DNA of 14,673 nucleotides from Candidatus Dadabacteria bacterium (GCA_022615255.1 JAKEHC010000184.1:1-14673), one strand, 5' to 3'; positions 8,083 through 14,376 are shown, counted from the first letter of the stretch. Program-made: numbers and translations. Notes: generated from the letters alone by a model not told the origin.

Positions 8083-8126
8083 ATTAAGGCTCCTGTTTTA
8101 ATAAAATTCTCTAAATGGGCTTACAC

Positions 8127-8151
8127 TAACACGGTTGCAATATATCTGCAA
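8127..8151 (-). promoter_or_regulatory. Conserved 25-bp upstream box of lgt copy 1
   Basis: On the minus strand it starts TTGCAGATATATTG and ends CAACCGTGTTA, 45 bp before the ATG of lgt copy 1. It matches the box before copy 2 at 24 of 25 bases, at exactly the same distance from the start codon. TTGCA...TGCAA makes a short inverted repeat in this copy. It may be a promoter, an operator or merely unchanged duplicated DNA; a clear -35/-10 pair with 17-bp spacing could not be settled. Confidence 0.5.
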
Positions 8152-8198
8152 TAAAAATATGCTGTTACTAACCCTTAATATTTATTCTCCGCCATCCT

Positions 8199-8969
8199 TC
8201 ATTCTTTGAGTCGAGATTTTGCGAGATTTGTTTCATGCATTCTAATTTGTAGCAGTTTTAAAACTCCTCCGGCTACCAATCCAAGGGACATAAGCTGAGC
8301 GAGAGAGATCCCTGGGATAAAGCTTGGTGTTGTATTTCTTAAAAACTCTATAAGGAATCTTTGTGAGCCCATTAGTAAAAGAACAAACGCGGCGAGCCAT
8401 CCAACAGGCTTATCTTTCTTTCGCACCTTCCACACATAAATAAATATTATCGCCATCGCTAACATCTCATAGATTTGTGTTGGATGGACCCTTTCCCATG
8501 TTGGAGGTTCCCCTTGAGGAAAAGACATAGCCCAAGGCAGGTTAGAAGGAATTCCATAGTCATCTCCAACGAGAAGGCAGCCTATCCTGCCTATGACGTA
8601 AGTAATAACAAGAGGAGCCATTGCATCAGCAGCCAGCCAAAAGTTCAGATTCTTTATCCTTACAATAACCCAAAAAAGAATAAACGCACCTATAAAACCG
8701 CCAAGTTGTGTAAGTCCTGATGAAAGGTACCTCACTGGGTCGGCTATAAATTCCTTAAAAGTTGCATTTTCTACAATAAAAAGAACCTTTGAACCTAGTA
8801 GTGCCCCGATCACGCAAGCTGTAAATAATAGATCGAGAAGGTCCTCACTAAGCCCCTTTCTCTTAAACTCACCTATACAGAGTAGGTATGCCACAAGGAA
8901 ACCTATTATCAGCATGACAGTATAGGAAGAGACTGGGAAGTCGCCTATCCTGAAAAGCACTGGATACAT
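8199..8969 (-). CDS. lgt: Lgt-family prolipoprotein diacylglyceryl transferase, copy 2
   Basis: Upstream member of the tandem pair, 256 residues, same predicted seven-helix membrane layout. The signature reads IGRIGCLLVGDDYGIPS, then PWAMSFPQG, VHPTQIYE and SQRFLIEFLR. The Arg positions matching E. coli Arg143 and Arg239 and the His of HPTQIYE are present. As in copy 1, the His103 position is Leu (TQLGG) and the GRxGN asparagine is Cys. The match starts at the first residue (MYPVLF) and runs to about residue 244, after which the tails diverge (HETNLAKSRLKE here, REKKPKKGYA in copy 1). GGAG lies a few bases before the ATG. The two copies are separated by 116 bp. Which one serves bulk lipoproteins, or whether a canonical lgt exists elsewhere, cannot be told from here. 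Confidence 0.88.
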   Translation of the reverse strand: MYPVLFRIGDFPVSSYTVMLIIGFLVAYLLCIGEFKRKGLSEDLLDLLFTACVIGALLGSKVLFIVENATFKEFIADPVRYLSSGLTQLGGFIGAFILFWVIVRIKNLNFWLAADAMAPLVITYVIGRIGCLLVGDDYGIPSNLPWAMSFPQGEPPTWERVHPTQIYEMLAMAIIFIYVWKVRKKDKPVGWLAAFVLLLMGSQRFLIEFLRNTTPSFIPGISLAQLMSLGLVAGGVLKLLQIRMHETNLAKSRLKE

Positions 8970-9013
8970 TTTTTGCTCCGGGTTTTTACCGATTTTTGTG
9001 GGCGAGCTTAAAT

Positions 9014-9038
9014 TAACACGGTTTCAATATATCTGCAA
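9014..9038 (-). promoter_or_regulatory. Conserved 25-bp upstream box of lgt copy 2
   Basis: The same box as at 8127-8151, with one change (GAAACC for GCAACC) and the same 45-bp distance to its ATG. The remaining leader down to the ribosome site has drifted much more, apart from a TAAGC shared at the same offset. That contrast hints at selection on the box. Its exact role is not settled by the sequence. Confidence 0.5.
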
Positions 9039-9160
9039 CCATAAAAACATCGTCTATGCCATTTTCATTTTTATATATGGCAAATTTGATGCAAAGGTTC
9101 AGGACAGGGTTCGAGATGACAAAAGTGGCGATCTAACGATCAGGACTACATTCATAACAT

Positions 9161-9180
9161 GAGCACTCAGCAGAGTGCCC
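9161..9180 (-). terminator. Weak hairpin after gshA
   Basis: On the minus strand, GCACTC-TGCT-GAGTGC forms a six-bp stem with a four-base loop about 16 bases after the gshA stop. No run of T follows, so it is at best a weak or factor-assisted terminator. It could equally be a chance inverted repeat in a 226-bp gap. Confidence 0.28.
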
Positions 9181-9195
9181 ATACTTTGCTTTAGT

Positions 9196-10455
9196 TTAGG
9201 AAACCTCTTCCCTGCATCCACCTTCTTTAAGAATCTTCTCAATCTCGTATCCCGCCGCTATGCTTGCCACGCGGGCGATTACTTGATATGCAGAGGGCAT
9301 AAACTTCTCACATTCCTTGTTGTCACAGTCATCTTCGGAAGAAAGGCATGAGAACTCCATTCCTTTTGTATTCAAATTATCAAATTCGCTCTTTCCCCTA
9401 TTTAGTCTGAGAAAACACCCCGCTACATTGGACTTCACCAAGTAAATAACAGGCTCGGCTACAACCCCAGATTCCAATCTTAGAGAAGTAGGTATTCCCT
9501 CCTGAATCACAACGTCCCTCACCGGTTTTCCTCCCTTAGTAACCCTCATCTGCTTTCTTCCCTCAGCATTGAGAGTCCTGATTTCATCCCCGCTTAAAAC
9601 GCTTAGCACCGACATTCCGTAAGTGCCTGAGTTACTCTTCACAAAAACAAAAGGGCTCTCGTGAATGCCTCTTTTCCCGTACTCTTTTCCAAGCCCGTTT
9701 AAAAGATGCTCCACTCTACCTGCTACAATCTCTCGGTCCTCGGGTTTGTCAAAGTCTATCCCCTTTTGGGAATAGGTTTCGATGGAAATTACCCAAGGGT
9801 CAATCCCAATTATATCCGCAAGCTCGCCTGCGAGTTTATTATAGAATTCAAAATGAATGCTCTTTCTTCTTGTATGCCAGCCTATTTCCACAGGGGGTTC
9901 AACAGGCTGTTTCACATCCCTCAAGATTTTTGGACACTTGGCTGAGAAATCGTTATTAATTAAGATAACGTCTGGAATGAATTCCGAAATATAGACAGTT
10001 TCGCCCCTTCTCTTAAGCTTATAAGTCTTAACCACCTTCCCGCTTATCGTTTTAAAGCCTACACCATCCTTATATAGCTCGTCACTTACAAGCCCAATCT
10101 CGACAAGGAACCCCTCACTCTCGAGCATATTCTTAAGCGCCTGTATATTTTCCCAATAGTAGGGATTCCTCGTATGAAGCTCGGGAATTATAACAATCCT
10201 TTTTGCTTCCGGGTGGCTGCGAAAGAGCTCTTCTCTAAAAAGCCTTGCGGCACGTTCCCTGAAAACAGGGCATAGGTTGTTAAACCCAGAAGGAAATACA
10301 TTAGTATCAACGGGCGTGATTTTATGTGTGGAAACCCTCAGGTCAACAGATGTATAAAGGGGGACCTTTACATTTCGGATATGTTTATCTATCCAGCCCT
10401 CTATCTCTTCGGTCTTCTCACTTACCCTCCTATTGATTTCGTGAAGAATCGTCAT
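9196..10455 (-). CDS. gshA: Glutamate-cysteine ligase, ATP-grasp (Acidithiobacillus-type GshA)
   Basis: Joins glutamate and cysteine, the first step of glutathione synthesis, in the cytoplasm. The 419 residues match the 'gshA_ferroox' family rather than the E. coli or plant types. Family blocks in order are SVDLRVSTHKITPVDTNVFP (36-55), SGFNN (56-60), HTRNPYYWEN (94-103), LINNDFS (165-171), GWHTRRKSIHFEFYN (192-206) and DPWVI (219-223). Then come FVKSNSGTYGMSV (271-283, ATP-grasp nucleotide loop), VIQEG (316-320), AEPVIY (333-338) and DNLNTKGMEFSCL (359-371). Several extra cysteines cluster near the end (about 370-414). The ATG lies 6 bp after the stop of the RDD gene with no strong ribosome site, implying one transcript and coupled translation. 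gshB is not in the window. Confidence 0.88.
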   Translation of the reverse strand: MTILHEINRRVSEKTEEIEGWIDKHIRNVKVPLYTSVDLRVSTHKITPVDTNVFPSGFNNLCPVFRERAARLFREELFRSHPEAKRIVIIPELHTRNPYYWENIQALKNMLESEGFLVEIGLVSDELYKDGVGFKTISGKVVKTYKLKRRGETVYISEFIPDVILINNDFSAKCPKILRDVKQPVEPPVEIGWHTRRKSIHFEFYNKLAGELADIIGIDPWVISIETYSQKGIDFDKPEDREIVAGRVEHLLNGLGKEYGKRGIHESPFVFVKSNSGTYGMSVLSVLSGDEIRTLNAEGRKQMRVTKGGKPVRDVVIQEGIPTSLRLESGVVAEPVIYLVKSNVAGCFLRLNRGKSEFDNLNTKGMEFSCLSSEDDCDNKECEKFMPSAYQVIARVASIAAGYEIEKILKEGGCREEVS

Positions 10456-10461
10456 TCCGGG

Positions 10462-11226
10462 TTATTCTTTAACAACATAGGTTTCGGCAAACTTGTCGTG
10501 CCATGCCTGACGCTTAGGATCGAAAAGAGCCCAGATAAATCCGATAAATATAAATAGCATGGAAATAAAATACCCAAGCCACCTGATTAGAGCATCCCAG
10601 AATCCTATTGACTCTCCGTCCTTTCTTATCACCCTTATTCCGAAAATCATCTTCCCAATGGTCTTTCCCGAAAACCCCTGAAGAAAAAGAAAGTATGTGG
10701 TGCTCAACGAAAAGAGTATAAAGAATAGTGGAACGATTAGATTTAGAAGGTTACTTTCCCTTATGTCAAAGGCTATATCGCCTAAATACAAACCAAACCA
10801 AAGCGTAAGCGCAGTCACTCCTAAGAGAATTATAAGATCAAGGACAAAGGCTCCTGCCCTTAACCCTATACCGGCAAGATTAAATTGAGGCAGTTCTTCG
10901 TCTTTAGTAAACGCTCGGGTATCCTGAGGCAATGAGTACTGGCTAGTCAGGGGGAGCTCGGATCTTCCTGTCTCATCCTCCCGTATTTTAAATTCTATAG
11001 ATTCTTGAGGGGTTGGAATTAAGACGGGTGGGGTATAAACGAAATGCTCTTTAGTCTCTTCTTCTGTTGTTTTGCTCTCTTTTATATTCAAATCTTCCTT
11101 TCTTTCCTCCTTAGGGGCTAGTCCGTAGATAACCCTGTACCGCGGGTTCACCTCCAGAGCGCCGCCGCATTTCTTACACGTTTCAAGGTAGTCAAAGCTA
11201 TTATATCCGCAGTTAGGGCACTTCAT
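10462..11226 (-). CDS. Zinc-ribbon RDD-family membrane protein
   Basis: Function unknown. RDD-domain proteins are small inner-membrane proteins, some implicated in ion transport. The preferred start is the ATG at 11226, giving MKCPNCGYNSFDYLETCKKC, a common beginning in such proteins. CxxC at residues 3-6 and CxxC at 17-20 form a zinc ribbon. A charged, low-complexity linker (about 40-110) follows. The RDD domain spans about 117-250 and has three hydrophobic helices: AGAFVLDLIILLGVTAL, LIVPLFFILFSLSTTYFLF and GYFISMLFIFIGFIWALF. It includes GKTIGKMIFGIRVI and ends DPKRQAWHDKFAETYVV. An in-frame TTG 39 bp further upstream would add 13 residues but has no ribosome site and no family match. It is the first gene of a two-gene unit with gshA. 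Confidence 0.82.
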   Translation of the reverse strand: MKCPNCGYNSFDYLETCKKCGGALEVNPRYRVIYGLAPKEERKEDLNIKESKTTEEETKEHFVYTPPVLIPTPQESIEFKIREDETGRSELPLTSQYSLPQDTRAFTKDEELPQFNLAGIGLRAGAFVLDLIILLGVTALTLWFGLYLGDIAFDIRESNLLNLIVPLFFILFSLSTTYFLFLQGFSGKTIGKMIFGIRVIRKDGESIGFWDALIRWLGYFISMLFIFIGFIWALFDPKRQAWHDKFAETYVVKE

Positions 11227-11380
11227 CTTATTTTTAAAGATAGCACATGAGCTATGCAAGCTCAATCAGAATTTTTTTTCCAAACATAAATTTGATAATA
11301 ATTTTGGTGATACACCATCAAAGAGGGAGGTAATCAGAAAACCACCGGTTTGCTGGCTGGCGGTCATACGATCACTTTTA

Positions 11381-11412
11381 TTGTAGAGACGCATTGCAAT
11401 GCGTCTCTACAA
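11381..11412. repeat. Perfect 32-bp palindrome, GTAGAGAC class
   Basis: The left half TTGTAGAGACGCATTG and right half CAATGCGTCTCTACAA are exact reverse complements with no spacer. The outer TGTAGAGAC arm is shared with 3123 and 11588. It may extrude as a cruciform or be the footprint of a non-autonomous element. No T-run makes it a terminator. Confidence 0.92.
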
Positions 11413-11587
11413 ACAACCTAAGCAATGGAAAGCAGAATCAGGTCAGTAATTAACCCAGCACTTGACAGAATAAAATCCACATGATACCTACTTACAAACT
11501 CTTGTGGTTCATTCGGTCATCGTGATCGGCTCTTCGAAGGAGTTTACTCCGAGTGAAGATATTACAGCAGTAATCGAGAATCCATAC

Positions 11588-11617
11588 TGTAGAGACGCCA
11601 TTAATGACGTCTTTACA
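11588..11617. repeat. Near-perfect 30-bp palindrome, GTAGAGAC class
   Basis: TGTAGAGACGCCATT faces AATGACGTCTTTACA; only two positions fail, and both are G/A or C/T changes that leave G-T pairs in one strand. The outer arm matches the other GTAGAGAC palindromes. It lies at the start of the repeat cluster before the DHS-like gene. Confidence 0.85.
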
Positions 11618-11622
11618 CATAG

Positions 11623-11648
11623 GTCGCGCTAAGGATGGCGCTTCTACA
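11623..11648 (-). repeat. GTAG-headed REP-like hairpin (type A')
   Basis: On the minus strand it opens TGTAGAAGCGCCATCC and closes TTAGCGCGAC, so GTAG is followed by an imperfect hairpin (GCGC..GCGC with one mismatch). It matches the element at 14325-14350 in 23 of 26 bases, all three differences being transitions. Together with 11667-11689 it forms a diverging pair. Confidence 0.75.
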
Positions 11649-11666
11649 AGGGTATTTGACGTCTTC

Positions 11667-11689
11667 GTAGGAGCGGCTTCTAGCTGCGA
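11667..11689 (+). repeat. GTAG-headed REP-like hairpin (type B')
   Basis: Reads GTAGGAGCGGCTTC then TAGCTGCGA: a GTAG head and a six-bp stem GCGGCT/AGCTGC (one G-T) with a three-base loop. It matches 14298-14320 in 21 of 23 bases, both differences transitions. It ends 22 bp before the proposed TTG start of the DHS-like gene, so it may lie in that gene's leader. Confidence 0.75.
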
Positions 11690-11698
11690 ATTCTTGAG

Positions 11699-11703
11699 AG
11701 GAG
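11699..11703 (+). promoter_or_regulatory. Ribosome binding site fixing the TTG start of the DHS-like gene
   Basis: AGGAG ends eight bases before the TTG at 11712, ideal spacing. The ATG-type start at 11604 lies inside repeat DNA and has no such site. Confidence 0.65.
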
Positions 11704-11711
11704 ATAGATAC

Positions 11712-12740
11712 TTGAAGAAAAAAAGAGAAGATTATTTGCATTCTCCAGTAGCCCAGCCATCCGTAAGAAAGCTAAAAGGGATTGGAGACTATATTAACGC
11801 ATTCTCCAATATGTCCTTTCAGGCAAGAGCCCTGGGAGAAGGAGCAAAGATTCTGCTAGAGATGGTGAAAGCTCCTAATTGCTTAAAAACACTGACTATC
11901 GCAGGCGCGCCTGTGCCCGGCGGGCTTCAAGGCGTTATATGCGACCTGATAGAGCTTAAATTTATAGATGTTGTAATCACTACAGGCTCTCAGATCGCAC
12001 ACGATATGGTGGAGGCTATGGGGTTCAGTCACCACAAGGGACACCAGACAATGAATGACATAGAGCTTAGAGATATGAGGATTGACAGGATGTACGACTC
12101 TCTCCTCGATGAAACAAAACTCAATGAAGTTGACCTTTTGCTAAGCGAGCTTTGGGAACAGGAGGAAAATGAGACCCTTACGACCCCAGAGCTGTGTAAA
12201 AGGATTGCTGCCTACATTATAGAAAAGGGTTTATTTAAGGGACAGAGCTTTCTTGTAAGCGCATTAAAAAACGGCACTCCAATATTTTCCCCTACAATCC
12301 ATGATAGCGAAATCGGAATCTCGCTTACTACCTTCAACAAGACCAATCCTAAGAGGAGAATAGTTGTCGATCTCCTTAGAGACAATGAAAAATATATAGA
12401 GATGTTCTCAGACAGAAAATATAAAAAGCGCGGGATACTGATCTTGGGGGGAGGAGTGCCAAGAAACTGGGCACAGCAGGTAACACCGATGATTGAATTC
12501 ATAAAGCACGGGATTCAAATCAAGGAAGAAAGGGAAATCGGCTATAACTATGGCATTCTAATTACTACGGATCAGCCCCAGTTCGGAGGTTTGAGCGGAA
12601 GCACACTGGATGAAGCCATCTCTTGGAATAAATACGCCCCCGAAGCAAAGTTTGCCACGGTTCATTGCGATATGACCATAGCGCTTCCACTTATGGTAGG
12701 AGCCTTGAAGGAGTGGATGTCGAGTAGGGGCAATTCATGA
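11712..12740 (+). CDS. Deoxyhypusine-synthase-like protein (bacterial DHS/homospermidine-synthase family)
   Basis: NAD-dependent enzyme of the deoxyhypusine synthase fold. In eukaryotes and archaea DHS moves an aminobutyl group from spermidine to eIF5A. Bacteria lack eIF5A, and their relatives are thought to act on free polyamines or guanidino-polyamines. With the TTG start (342 aa) the landmarks are SFQARALGEGAKIL near residue 35, GAPVPGGLQG (65-74), ITTGSQIAHD (89-98), GTPIFSPTIHD (188-198), LGGGVPRNW (245-253), and SGSTLDEAISWNK (295-307). Lys307 of SWNK matches the catalytic lysine (human SWGK, Lys329). The human KHH block is PRNW here, so the active-site His288 match is lacking. The longer reading from 11604 would add 36 residues made of repeat DNA and is rejected. 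The last codons and the TGA lie in a perfect palindrome. Confidence 0.87.
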   Translation: MKKKREDYLHSPVAQPSVRKLKGIGDYINAFSNMSFQARALGEGAKILLEMVKAPNCLKTLTIAGAPVPGGLQGVICDLIELKFIDVVITTGSQIAHDMVEAMGFSHHKGHQTMNDIELRDMRIDRMYDSLLDETKLNEVDLLLSELWEQEENETLTTPELCKRIAAYIIEKGLFKGQSFLVSALKNGTPIFSPTIHDSEIGISLTTFNKTNPKRRIVVDLLRDNEKYIEMFSDRKYKKRGILILGGGVPRNWAQQVTPMIEFIKHGIQIKEEREIGYNYGILITTDQPQFGGLSGSTLDEAISWNKYAPEAKFATVHCDMTIALPLMVGALKEWMSSRGNS

Positions 12741-12752
12741 ATTGCCCCTACT
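12723..12752. repeat. Perfect 30-bp palindrome, GTAGGGGC class, spanning a stop codon
   Basis: Left half AGTAGGGGCAATTCA and right half TGAATTGCCCCTACT are exact reverse complements. The left half encodes the last five residues (SRGNS) of the DHS-like protein and the right half starts with its TGA. The element lies between two convergent genes, 18 bp from the stop of the DsbA-like gene, so transcripts from both sides would end in or after the same hairpin. GTAG/CTAC ends are shared with the other repeats. Confidence 0.92.
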
Positions 12753-12769
12753 TGCAATATGTCATATCT

Positions 12770-13759
12770 TTATATGTTGCCGGAAAGGCTTGCATCAATC
12801 GCAGATTTTAAGCCGTCTGGATTAGCCCCTTGAACAATCATGCCATTCACTACAAAGGTCGGCGTTGAGCTTACACCAACGGATTGTGCTTCTTTCATTT
12901 CATTTTGAACCTTTGAAGCGGTCTCAGGGGAGTTAACGCAGGTTTCAAATTTGGCTGTATTTAACCCTGTTTCCTTTGCAAAGGCATTAAACTGATCCTT
13001 CGATTTTTCTAAGGTAATTTCCTTTTGCTTTTGAAAGAGAAGGTCATGATACTTCCAGAATTTATCATTTCCCTGCTCATAGGCGCATACTGAAGCAATA
13101 GCGGCACCCTTAGCCCAATTGTGATTTGGCAATGGAAGCTGTTTATAAACTAATTTCACCTTATCCTTGTATTGGTCCAGAATCCCGGGAAGCATATCGG
13201 CTCCGCGTTTACAGAACGGACACTGAAAATCGGAATACTCGACTATCGTAACCTTTGCATTTGTGTTTCCTTTTACAGGCACACCATTTAAGGAAATCTT
13301 CTTCATGGTTTCTTGAAGCGGATTTACTTTAGAGTCAATCAATTCGCCCAGAATCATATACTTTCCGTCTTTACTCATAAGAACTGGAAACGACTGTCGC
13401 CCGAGAGGTATTTTCCCCTCTTTGAGCCCCGCTACAGGGGTATCCTTGAATTTTTGGGTTTCTATAGGCTCGCCAAAGATTAAATACCTACCGTCATTAC
13501 TTATAAGGAATGGAACATCCCCTGAACCCTTGGATGACTCAATTGCAAAATTACCCTTTTTAAACCCTGAAAGTGAGCTCTTTTCATAACCCTTTACCTG
13601 GATCTTAGCGTCTTCAGGCACCCTCGTCCCTAGCGTCCTTTTAATGAAGATTTGGAGCCTCTTTGCGTCTTCAGGCGATATATTCTGAGCGAATACACTC
13701 CCCCCCATCGCGAAAAGGCATAAAGCCAACATAAATACATGGAACAACCTAAATCTCAT
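12770..13759 (-). CDS. Secreted DsbA-family thiol-disulfide oxidoreductase
   Basis: Probably a periplasmic disulfide oxidase or isomerase. From the ATG at 13759 (329 aa) the protein opens with a signal peptide, MRFRLFHVFMLALCLF then AMGGSVFA|QN, cleavage after about residue 24. An N-terminal region (about 25-150) holds a duplicated motif, PFLISNDGRYLIFGEPIE (83-100) and PVLMSKDGKYMILGELID (125-142), akin to DsbC-like dimerization domains. The thioredoxin/DsbA fold begins GNTNAKVTIVEYSDFQCPFC with the active-site CPFC at 180-183. It has the cis-proline in SSTPTFVVNG (Pro300) and two further cysteines at about 225 and 274 that may form a structural bridge. AAGGAGG (13765-13771) lies five bases before the ATG, which is why the GTG 18 bp upstream is not used. 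It is convergent with the DHS-like gene and has no partner (DsbB) beside it. Confidence 0.86.
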   Translation of the reverse strand: MRFRLFHVFMLALCLFAMGGSVFAQNISPEDAKRLQIFIKRTLGTRVPEDAKIQVKGYEKSSLSGFKKGNFAIESSKGSGDVPFLISNDGRYLIFGEPIETQKFKDTPVAGLKEGKIPLGRQSFPVLMSKDGKYMILGELIDSKVNPLQETMKKISLNGVPVKGNTNAKVTIVEYSDFQCPFCKRGADMLPGILDQYKDKVKLVYKQLPLPNHNWAKGAAIASVCAYEQGNDKFWKYHDLLFQKQKEITLEKSKDQFNAFAKETGLNTAKFETCVNSPETASKVQNEMKEAQSVGVSSTPTFVVNGMIVQGANPDGLKSAIDASLSGNI

Positions 13760-13764
13760 TTCTA

Positions 13765-13771
13765 CCTCCTT
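13765..13771 (-). promoter_or_regulatory. Strong ribosome binding site of the DsbA-like gene
   Basis: AAGGAGG on the minus strand, five bases before the ATG at 13759. It lies within the reading frame that would start at the upstream GTG (13777), deciding for the ATG. Confidence 0.75.
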
Positions 13772-13896
13772 GCACACTCAAAAGATTGCGTAACAATATA
13801 CCATCACTTATCTGAAAAGCAACAAAAGATTTCTTATAACGTAGGGTTCATTTATGCCTAAGTCACTTTGTGCATTTCATAATTTGAATAATTAAT

Positions 13897-13926
13897 ATAG
13901 CGGAAAGCTTTAGGCTTCCATGCTAT
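13897..13926. repeat. Imperfect inverted repeat ATAGC...GCTAT
   Basis: ATAGCGGAAAGC, loop TTTA, then GGCTTCCATGCTAT: the outer ATAGC/GCTAT and inner GGAA/TTCC blocks can pair with small bulges. It may be another extragenic palindrome family; only one copy is seen here. Confidence 0.4.
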
Positions 13927-14086
13927 TTTATGGAGACCATCAGGTTTTTCCTACCTTACCTTCCATATGGCTACATTAATTTTATCGCTGTTAGAAGCAG
14001 CTCTTACAAATAACCCTCTTGGGGATCAGGTTCTTTCAATCACCTATGGGTCAATATTCTCATCTTGAGACTCACCTCCATTTTAG

Positions 14087-14222
14087 TTTTGCAATTTTGC
14101 ATTGAGTTTTGCAGTGTTTGGGGTTTTGCAAAACGACTTTTCATTACCGATATTTTCTGAATGATTACAGTTAATTAGGTGTGGCTCGTAGTTTTGCATT
14201 TTAGTTTTGCAATGGTTTTGCA
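14087..14222. repeat. Cluster of seven TTTTGCA heptamers
   Basis: TTTTGCA occurs at 14087, 14095, 14107, 14124, 14192, 14205 and 14216, all in the same orientation, with uneven spacing (8, 12, 17, 68, 13, 11). The copy at 14124 sits in TTTTGCAAAA, which is itself palindromic. It looks like short low-complexity amplification rather than a CRISPR or iteron array with fixed period. Confidence 0.6.
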
Positions 14223-14297
14223 GGAAATAGACCCTTGTATGAGAGCTTTCAGTCTTTTCACATTTGCCTCTATCTTTACACAGAGCAGACATAGTAC

Positions 14298-14320
14298 GTA
14301 GGAGCGGCTTCCAGCCGCGA
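14298..14320 (+). repeat. GTAG-headed REP-like hairpin (type B)
   Basis: GTAGGAGCGGCTTC then CAGCCGCGA: GTAG head followed by a perfect six-bp stem GCGGCT/AGCCGC with loop TCC. It faces the type A element 4 bp away, giving the inverted pair layout of a REPIN. Confidence 0.75.
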
Positions 14321-14324
14321 TCCT

Positions 14325-14350
14325 GTCGCGCCAGGGATGGCGCTCCTACA
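14325..14350 (-). repeat. GTAG-headed REP-like hairpin (type A)
   Basis: On the minus strand TGTAGGAGCGCCATCC then CTGGCGCGAC: GTAG head and a perfect stem GCGCCA/TGGCGC with loop TCCC. It converges with the type B copy at 14298. Confidence 0.75.
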
Positions 14351-14376
14351 AATAATCTCCTCAGGGATCAGTTTTT

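Larger units (their letters stand above)
11227..11711. other. Gene-less stretch rich in palindromic repeats
   Basis: No coding region is supported here. It separates the divergent RDD gene and DHS-like gene, so both promoters must lie in it, but no convincing -35/-10 pair was found. A TTGACA at 11462 has no usable -10 at 17 bp. The stretch contains a perfect 32-bp palindrome (11381-11412), a near palindrome (11588-11617), two GTAG-headed hairpin repeats (11623-11648, 11667-11689) and a weak inverted repeat around GGAGTTTACTCC at 11539-11550. Confidence 0.7.

Noticed and set aside
11227..11265. TTG start of the RDD protein adding 13 residues
   Set aside because: No ribosome site, and the family N-terminus MKCPNCGY starts at the ATG at 11226.
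11462..11490. Promoter at a TTGACA upstream of the DHS-like gene
   Set aside because: No acceptable -10 lies 16-18 bp downstream, and it is about 250 bp from the start codon with palindromes in between.
11604..11711. N-terminal extension of the DHS-like gene from 11604
   Set aside because: The 36 residues are encoded by two REP-like hairpins and the end of a palindrome, have no ribosome site at the start, and precede a TTG with AGGAG at ideal spacing.
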